64,000 nucleotides of DNA from positions 62,001-126,000 of the forward strand of contig CAJNDS010002294.1 in assembly GCA_905221605.1 (NCBI GenBank), given 5' to 3'. The notes beneath the pieces are model-generated. The model did no database searches. It was not told the DNA's origin and worked only from the letters and a program-made list of their open reading frames with translations. The translations under genes were made by a program, and so were the position numbers. Below, one piece after another: positions 57,400 to 64,000 of the stretch (the stretch's first letter is position 1; each line of letters starts with the position of its first letter). Source of the stretch: Symbiodinium natans. Lineage: Eukaryota > Sar > Dinophyceae > Suessiales > Symbiodiniaceae.

Positions 57400-57970
57400 T
57401 CTGAAGGAGAAGGCAAGGTCATAATTGCAAAGGTGAAGGTAAAGGAAAAGGGAAGAGAGAGCAAGGGAATGAGAAGCCAAGGCAAAGACTGGTCAAGCTG
57501 CCGGAAGTAACGGCAGCTGGCCGCGCACTGCTCCGAGAGGGTCATGGCAGCCCTCCGCTGAGTTTTCGGAGGAACGAGCGCGTCGCGGCAAGAAGGATGG
57601 GGAGACGACCCACCAGAGGTGAGCGAGGGGCCACAGAAAGGAAACGGGTTGAGAAATACCAAGGACAACAAGCAAGAACAAAAGCAAAAGAACAAGCAAA
57701 GAGAGAGAGAGACAGAGAGCGAGAGAAGTAAACGATAAACACACAGGAAGGGCCGGGGGAGATTGCCACCAAGAATCGAGTAAAGGGGATGGACCAAGGG
57801 AAGCAGAACCCCCGAACCGGCACCAGCGGCCAGCAGCAAGCAAGCGAGCAAGTTGCAAATGAGGAAAGGGGGAGGCCATGGGGGAGGCACCGGGCACCAA
57901 ATTCTTGGCGCAGGCAGGGAGGCAGACAGGGAGAGACAGGGAAAAAGAGCAAGCGCTCAACAGGCAGAAG
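57400..57970. repeat. Polypurine-rich stretch, no gene
   Basis: Long GA-rich runs (57420-57470, 57655-57730, 57905-57955). The minus strand is therefore pyrimidine-rich and yields open frames of Leu/Ser/Phe/Pro up to about 200 codons. Their composition and lack of domains argue against coding. Confidence 0.7.
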
Positions 57971-59356
57971 TGGCTCAGGACCCGAGAAGTGCCCCTGCCT
58001 TGTTCGTCCGCTTCTCCAGGCTTCTTCTGTAACTCTCCACCGAAAAGCGCCTCTGAAAAGACCATCCAAAGACACAAGAGACGGAAGAGATGCAAGCGCA
58101 TAGCGCTCCAAAGATGCTGAGCGCTGGGGCAAGTAAGCCAGTAGCCAAACTGTCTGCAGAAGAGGGGACATACCTGTCAGACACGTTCCGTTCCTCTGTG
58201 GAATCCAAATCTCGTGACCCTGGCTTCGGAAGCGTTTTGGGGCTCAGGTGCAGGCTTCTTTGCTGTATGTTGCCATAACAGCCGAGATAAGTGTAGGCAA
58301 CCTGACATACTAGGCCCGAGCGATCTCACACAAGACGGTGACTTGGGAAGCCTTGCAGAGAATCTCCATCAGCGCCTCAGCTTGTCAGGGCCCCTTTAAC
58401 GATCCCAAGACTTTCTCGCGAGGTGCAGATTTCGAGAACGACCGGTCTCTAAAGTGTGTGCTTGCAAGGTGCTGTATTGCGTTTGACACCCAACCCGCCT
58501 CGGTTTGTGTGCCGTCAATTGCTACCAACTACACGACAGGCGCTAAGCAAGCAGCACACAACAACAAAAACGCTGATCCAACCAGTGACACTAGCCACAT
58601 GAAGAACAATGCCACATTGGGAATCAAGGAACGCACGAAGGTGTGGCAGCAATACTGAGTTTCCACGTGATGCTCTCCACGAACCATCGACGAATCCTAT
58701 TGACTTCGTGTTGCAAGACAGGCTATTCGTACAACTCGAGAAAAGCCAACCGGCCAGCACGTGTTTGTGCGGGCCCCGTGCTTTCACATATTCTGTCATT
58801 TTACCTTTATCTTCAGGCAGCTTACGCTGTACTTCTCCCGGTTTCTCCCCAACTTTGATCATTCAAATGCGCAAACAAAGCACTAAACAAACCCTCCCAT
58901 TTTGTCAAGCTGTTTAATGTGCCCAGAGACCTTCCAGTCCACTGCGGCGCAGAGAAACGATGACGCGTTTGAAGAGGATGCTTCAAGCAAGTACTCAAGA
59001 CATTGGACATGGTACAAACCCTCACAAGACAAGACTGCCGCACACTGCACGCTCTCCTGTGGCTCTTGCTTTGCGATGGGAACCTGGGAACCTGGGAACC
59101 GGACTGAAAAGCCAACAGAAGACGCAGTGGTCTGGAGCCGTGAGTTGGCCTCTCAGGCTACGAAGGCCAAGGCTTCGAAGGCTTCATAAGGCCCAGCTCA
59201 CGTCCCGGCCTCGCGCGCCTTGAGAGTAAAGCGTTCCCAAGGAAGCAGAAGCCTTGTCGCAGCACTTCGGCAAAGCTGCTTGGGCTTGGAACACACCAAC
59301 GAGGCAAGAGCCCAAGGCGATCATTGCCCAACTGCCCGGAGATGCTACTGGCCTGC

Positions 59357-59428
59357 GATCTGCGATGATCTGCGGTGGTCTGCCATGGTTTGCGATGATC
59401 TGCGATGATCCGCGATGATCTGCAATTG
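59357..59428. repeat. GATGATCTGC short tandem repeat
   Basis: About seven 9-10-base units of GATGATCTGC with variants (GGTGGTCTGC, CATGGTTTGC, GATGATCCGC). Confidence 0.9.
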
Positions 59429-59679
59429 TGCGACGTGACTTCATGACCGGGCGAGAGTCGAAAGGCATCTGAGATGTCAAAACCGAGCGGCGAAAGTGAT
59501 AACGAAACAGCCCGTGGCAAGTTCAGGAGGACTGCCACCCATCAGAGCGTGAGAAGAAAAATGTGAATCGCAAAACCTGGCAGCGGCTGCTTACCGCGCA
59601 TCCACACCTCCCATGCCTCTAACTTGAGGGGCAAGCCCAAGCCAACGAAAGCTAGCCCAAATCCGAGAGGAGGCCTGCG

Positions 59680-59830
59680 ACCCTGAACCATCAACAAGAA
59701 AACAACAGCCCTGAATGCCCTAAATAGCCTGAAACCCTAAACACTCGAACCCTTGCGACCCTTAAACCCTCATGACCCTGTACGCTCAAGAGCTGAATGT
59801 CCGAACCCTCAAAACCTCCAAGCCTAAACA
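59680..59830. repeat. Decayed telomere-like array
   Basis: CCCTGAACC, GCCCTAAATAGCCTGAAACC, CTAAACACTCGAACCCTTGC and CCCTTAAACCCTCATGACCC show a roughly 7-16-base periodicity around CCCTAAA with heavy substitution. It looks like an ageing version of the 45.9-kb type array. Confidence 0.65.
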
Positions 59831-60223
59831 CGTACGAACTTGTTTGTTCAGCCTTGCTGACCCCTCCCCTCCCCCCTGCAAACAAAGGACAGGTCGATTG
59901 AAGAGATCAAACTGACCCCCCTCCCCCCACCCCCACCCCCACCCTACCACACCAGGGAAAAGGCATCATTTCGGAACACAGGAAAATGCCAACTCTTGGA
60001 ACACAGGAAAGCACACAGGAAAGCGTCATGTTGGAAAACAAGGAGGCTCGAGAATGAATCGACCCGCAAAACAAGATCAGGCACCGCGCCTATATAGATG
60101 TTGATAAGTCAAAGACGCGTCTGCGTTCGAAAATGACACCTTTTTTCTTTTTCCGGCATTCACGTTTCGCAGGTGGGTGGGGCTGCAACCCCAAACCCAA
60201 AATCCAGTTTTTATTCGGGTTCG

Positions 60224-60371
60224 ACACACCCACACACCCACACAACCACAGACACCCACAGACACCCACACACCCGCAGACACACACGTACGCACCCATA
60301 CACACACACAAACACACATACACATACACATAGACATAGACATACACATACACACACCCACACGCACACAC

Positions 60372-60459
<88 letters not shown>

Positions 60460-60600
60460 TCATACACATACACATACACATAGACATAGATACACACACA
60501 CCCACACCCCCACCCCCACACCCACACCCACGCCCACGCCCACGCCCACGCCCACGCCCACGCCCACGCCCACACCCACACCCACGCACACCCACATGCT
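60224..60600. repeat. Hexanucleotide microsatellites (CACATA)n and (CCCACG)n
   Basis: (ACACCC)/(CACAGA) from 60224, near-perfect (CACATA)n at about 60366-60480, then (CCCACA)/(CCCACG)n at about 60498-60590. All six frames are open through it (His-Thr, Cys-Val, Tyr-Val dipeptides), which is expected for a 6-bp repeat and is not coding evidence. Confidence 0.96.
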
Positions 60601-60989
60601 TCGGGTTGGGATGGGGCACTTTGGCTATTGCTTCCTGGCTTTGATAAAGCGTGTTCTCAGTGTCCTACCTCCACTGAACGTCGCCGAGTCTGGGATGGTG
60701 GCGCGTCAGCAATGGCGGCTTGCCGGGCATTAAGCTTGCCCAGCGTCATAATTGTAGACCTATCCGTGTTGACAAACCTGTCTGACCGCCGGATGCTGCC
60801 ACTTGAAAGACGAAACGCTGAGAAAGAGACCTCTTGTTCTTCAAGCCGGGGGTTTCCGAGGGGCCTTACGCCACAAGAGGAGGGCATGGATGAAGAGCGT
60901 GCTGTCAGCGCAATGCATCCTGGATCCTGGCGCCGCGATGAACGAACACTGTCCTGAGAGCAAAACCACTACAGAAACAATAGAGGAAA

Positions 60990-61322
60990 CTACAAGGAAG
61001 GTGAGTCCAGCAGCAGGTTCAGGATGTTGGTGCCGGCGCGAGACAACATGAGCGTAGCTGCTGACACTTCAAGGGGGCACGGAACCGAACACGACCCGAT
61101 TTCTGTGATGGACTGCGCTCCCTGGTTTTCTTCCTTGTGGTTGGTGAGGGGCCCCAAATAGACGCTAAGTGCGGGCCAGCGGCTGAGTTCGTAAAGCTGG
61201 TTGCAGACGATATCGACCGTCGCCGCCCAGAGGCCTGCCGTGTAAACAGAAGCCTGCTTCACCCTGCTGCGCAGCACAGCGAGCTGGGCCCCAAACTTTC
61301 GGTGATCTTGAGGGGCTTCCAC
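60990..61322 (-). CDS. Possible exon, unknown
   Basis: The minus frame reads EAPQDHRKFGAQLAVLRSRV, KQASVYTAGLWAATVDIVCN, QLYELSRWPALSVYLGPLTN and, later, EVSAATLMLSRAGTNILNLL. It is balanced, helical protein-like sequence. It could be a downstream exon of the gene at 62.4-64 kb, which is transcribed toward it, but the intervening 1.1 kb is largely repetitive. No domain is recognised. Confidence 0.36.
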   Translation of the reverse strand: MEAPQDHRKFGAQLAVLRSRVKQASVYTAGLWAATVDIVCNQLYELSRWPALSVYLGPLTNHKEENQGAQSITEIGSCSVPCPLEVSAATLMLSRAGTNILNLLLDSPSL

Positions 61323-62029
61323 CCCTTCCTTGCTTCAGGCTGACGTCCTGGCCTGGTGCTGAGCACAGGTATAGCGCGGAATCGATTAAGCTTAGGTCAA
61401 GCTTTCAACTGAGGGGTGGTCTCAAGCTTTCACACCTCAACCACACAACGCAGCAGCAAGACTGAAGCGCCTCCAAATTTTCCCAGCATCCCTACCTAGT
61501 GGGCCCACCAATCACTGCGTCCAAGCACTCGGCTGACCTCAAGCAAATGTCAACTGTAATGCTAACGAGCTGAGAAGACAGCAAAAAAAACGAAGAAGTA
61601 TACCAGGGAAGACCCCAAACAGAATGTGTCGGAAAATTGTGCCGAGATTTGTGCGCCAGAAGCCGTACAAGCTTGGGATACAAGAGTCGTGTTGGCTGTT
61701 GCACGGGAAAAATGGGAAATCTATCGCTCCGAACCGAGAACCCGCATCTTTCGTGGTCACACGCGTGCTGAGATCTGTGTGCTGGAGACACGAAAGACAT
61801 GGTGTCTGTCGCACAGGATATTTACCGGGCTTGCGCCGATCCCACCCCACCCGACCATGCAGGAACACACCAGCCCCCCTCGCCGTGGCCCAACCCGACC
61901 CAAGAGCCGAGAGTAAGAGAAAATGAGACGTGAACAACGAGACCCCGCCCCGTCGCCATCAAAGACAGGGAGATGGGAAGGGGGGGGAGCCCAGCCCATA
62001 CGACCCAACAACCAGGCAAGCGAGCCCGG

Positions 62030-62360
62030 CCCCGTCTCGACGGCCCACCCGGCCCATGAGCCCAGAAAGGAAATGTGAAGGGAACTAACGGAGCCAAGAC
62101 CAGAGCCGTTCCGTGGAAGCGGCCCACCCATCCGACTTGGGACCATGAAGGGAGCCACCAAAGTATGAAAGGGCCAAATTTTCCGTCGCATCCATCCAAC
62201 ACAAAAGTCAGAAAGTGAGCCATGCAGGCAAAGGTCCGTCGCCGCGACCCGCCCATCCCACACGGGAGCCCAAGACGAAAGGGAGCCATGAAGGGAGCCC
62301 AAGTTCGGTCGCCGCGGCCCACCCATCCGGCCACCGTGGCCCACCTTCCGAGGAGAGAAC
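62030..62360. repeat. Degenerate GC-rich direct repeats
   Basis: GTCGCCGCG(A/G)CCC, GCCCATCC and GGGAGCC(C/A) phrases recur at about 62110, 62190, 62237, 62275, 62305 and 62330, with AAAGGGAGCCATGAAGGGAGCC in between. Minus frames rich in Gly/Trp/Ala over this stretch come from the repeat. Confidence 0.7.
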
Positions 62361-62429
62361 CCCCAAACCGTAAAAAGGAACTCAGCTCGGCCCATTGACG
62401 GGCGCGCTCTCAGCTCTCAGCTCGTAGAT

Positions 62430-64000
62430 CTTGCGCAACTGGTGGAGACTGATAAGTTGCGGCGCCTGTACTGCACATTACCGCACAATCCATCCCAGAT
62501 GCTGTCGAAATCTTCATCTTGGGCACCAGTGAGAAGTCTTTGCAGAGCTGGGTGAGAGCGGCAAATGTCATGTGACCTGCCCAACACAGACTGGGGTCAG
62601 ACCATATTTCGGTTTTCTGCGGGTTGCCTTCGTGGTCAGCATAGGCTGTGTGCAGACCTTTGAAGATAGCCTCATGTTGCCACAGAAAATGAAGTACCTG
62701 ACAGGAGATGGCACTGGACGTGACTGATCTTGGGCGTCTGACATCTGCCTCGGGCTCCACCAGCATACCTTTTTGTCTTTGGTTCCGTGACTCCTGACAC
62801 AAACATGGTTGCCCTAACACAGCAGAGCATCAAGCTTAAGCTGGAACTCTCCTCCGTGACTGCCAACTGTTCTTTGCTTGCACCTCCCTCAGTAGACAAA
62901 AAATTGACGTTCGGCACATGCTTCAACATGTCTCTTCGTGTCAGCACCAGAAATAGTACTTGGGCCGCCACCAACTCTTTTGCTTCGTTGCCGCTCTTCC
63001 TGCAAGGCTCACTGCTGCTGCACATGCAAAGGAACGGCACACAATGTGGCATGACGACCATTGCTTGTCCTTGACTCAACAACCTTTGACGGCACCTGCT
63101 CCTGCCAAGCTGTGGAATTCAGTTTGAGAGCAAGAAACGAATCGCTTCCACGGAGTCCTGGTGTCCCTTCGCCTCGTCCTCGCTTTCATTGGTGTCAGGC
63201 TTGACTCCTTGAATGACGAACTCGAGCTGCGTTTGCGTGATGTTGAAAGCCTTGAGGGCATATGGGGGAAGCCGAAATCGGGATATCTCCGCAATGTTCT
63301 CAATGAACTTGAGACGCAGGGCTGATGTGGATGCGTTAAAGTGCTGCGAAGCAAGCGCTTCAACTATCGCTAGGAGGTCCGACCACTTCACCACGGGCAA
63401 AAGCGGCGCTGCTAAAGGCACCAGCTCGTTCTTGGCACAAACACGCGTGTCGTGCGACAAGCTATCAAAAAGGGATAGGCCCCAGAACAATGGAACGTTT
63501 CGCTGGTTGATGAGCCCCACATCCAGCACAAAGCGAGCGAATGTCGCGCGGTCCATTCCAAGGTCTGCACCTCCCAGCGGCCAGGAAGCAAAGGACCAAG
63601 CCTTGAATATCTCGGTAAGCGCCAAAGACTCTGTTCGCCGGAATTTCTTGGACTGAGCTGGCCATCTGCGTGGGAAGCTCGGCTTCACGGGCTTCTCCCG
63701 ATCGATTTCCAGCTGCAACGTCTCAAGCGGAATTACTTCAGGGAGGAGCTCCTCCAGGTCAGGTAGTTCTGCAAACAGTATGTCAACTTGCCGCTTCTTG
63801 ACGTCAGCATCCTTGTGACGGTCTTCTTCCCTGATGGAATCAGAAATCTCTCGGGTGTGCTGGCTCCACCGCTTAAAGTCCTGAGCAAGCGCCTCCTGTG
63901 ACAAGATGAATGCTTTCGCAGAAGGCTTTCCTGTCTCGGATGTCGGGCCTTGCATGGCTTGCGCCGGTAAGGAGCTGCACGGGGTCACGGCGTTCGGAAG
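62430..64000 (-). CDS. Unknown multi-exon protein, 5' end beyond the window
   Basis: Exon 1 (64000 to 63132, open to the window edge) contains RQVDILFAELPDLEELLPEV, KPVKPSFPRRWPAQSKKFRR and the compact motif MDRATFARFVLDVGLINQRN, then VPLFWGLSLFDSLSH, and LKAFNITQTQLEFVIQGV. A GC-AG intron (63131-63000, 132 bp, phase 2) leads to exon 62999-62882, KSGNEAKELVAAQVLFLVLT, then RRDMLKHVPNVNFLSTEGG. A second GC-AG intron (62881-62698, phase 0) leads to VLHFLWQHEAIFKGLHTAYA, EGNPQKTEIWSDPSLCWAGH and MTFAALTQLCKDFSLVPK. A GT donor lies after MDCA near 62480. The F-x-RF-x-L-D pattern resembles an EF-hand-like helix pair seen in uncharacterised dinoflagellate proteins (recollection, not a search). The function is unknown. 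Confidence 0.62.

Noticed and set aside
57339-58171. Minus-strand frames of about 180-210 codons rich in Leu, Ser, Phe and Pro
   Set aside because: They are the pyrimidine complement of GA-rich tracts; three overlapping frames are open at once and none shows a domain.
60077-60733. Open frames of Cys-Val, His-Thr and Tyr-Val dipeptides on both strands
   Set aside because: They come from the 6-bp CACATA and CCCACG repeats.
61757-62395. A 212-codon minus frame rich in Gly, Trp and Ala
   Set aside because: It coincides with the degenerate GC-rich direct repeats and overlaps another open frame; no motif is present.
1-64000. tRNA, 5S rRNA or spliced-leader RNA genes
   Set aside because: Read by eye on both strands, I found no cloverleaf with a convincing B box and no full 22-nt leader with a donor; a tRNAscan or covariance-model search would be needed to exclude them.

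Overview
The window looks like nuclear DNA from a dinoflagellate, most likely a Symbiodiniaceae-type genome. This is inferred from gene structure, not from a database match. Recognisable protein segments are short exons separated by small introns. Many introns start with GC instead of GT and end in AG. The telomere-type heptamer CCCTAAA/TTTAGGG is scattered through the window. Low-complexity and duplicated DNA fill most of the space between genes. There is no operon, Shine-Dalgarno pattern, rRNA, recognisable tRNA or CRISPR array.

Almost all coding segments I can support lie on the minus strand, as expected of one unidirectional gene block. From right to left the better genes are: an unrecognised multi-exon gene running off the right edge (about 62.4-64.0 kb); a three-exon unknown gene (41.6-42.2 kb); two tandem copies of a PUF (Pumilio-repeat) RNA-binding protein gene (33.2-35.4 and 27.8-29.9 kb); an unknown gene at 23.1-23.9 kb; an unknown gene partly caught in a 1.17-kb tandem duplication (19.4-22.2 kb); a membrane-protein gene (16.8-18.0 kb); a bestrophin-like anion channel (11.8-13.0 kb); a probably N-myristoylated EF-hand protein (10.2-10.9 kb); and an organellar phenylalanyl-tRNA synthetase. 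The synthetase (5.2-7.3 kb) is the best-resolved gene: six exons join into one complete protein.

Repeats dominate elsewhere. Region 13.1-15.2 kb holds microsatellites, a minisatellite and inverted arrays of the nonamer GGGGCAAGT. Region 19.37-21.91 kb is a tandem duplication whose two copies show no differences. Region 25.9-37.3 kb is a larger tandem duplication, about 5 kb per unit, carrying the PUF gene; its second copy is interrupted by about 0.95 kb of DNA containing telomere-like motifs. Region 38.1-38.5 kb pairs a TTTAGGG(G) array with a foldback element. Region 45.4-47.3 kb has two long interstitial telomere-like arrays, each followed by the same GC-rich hairpin module. Region 48.5-49.4 kb is an AT-rich island. 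Region 56.5-60.6 kb is mostly polypurine, degenerate telomere-like and CA-rich hexamer repeats.

The genes do not form an obvious pathway. They are housekeeping (aminoacylation), signalling or transport (EF-hand, bestrophin, membrane protein) and RNA-binding genes arranged head to tail. Exon boundaries were worked out by eye from frame, splice dinucleotides and protein similarity; transcripts would be needed to confirm them.
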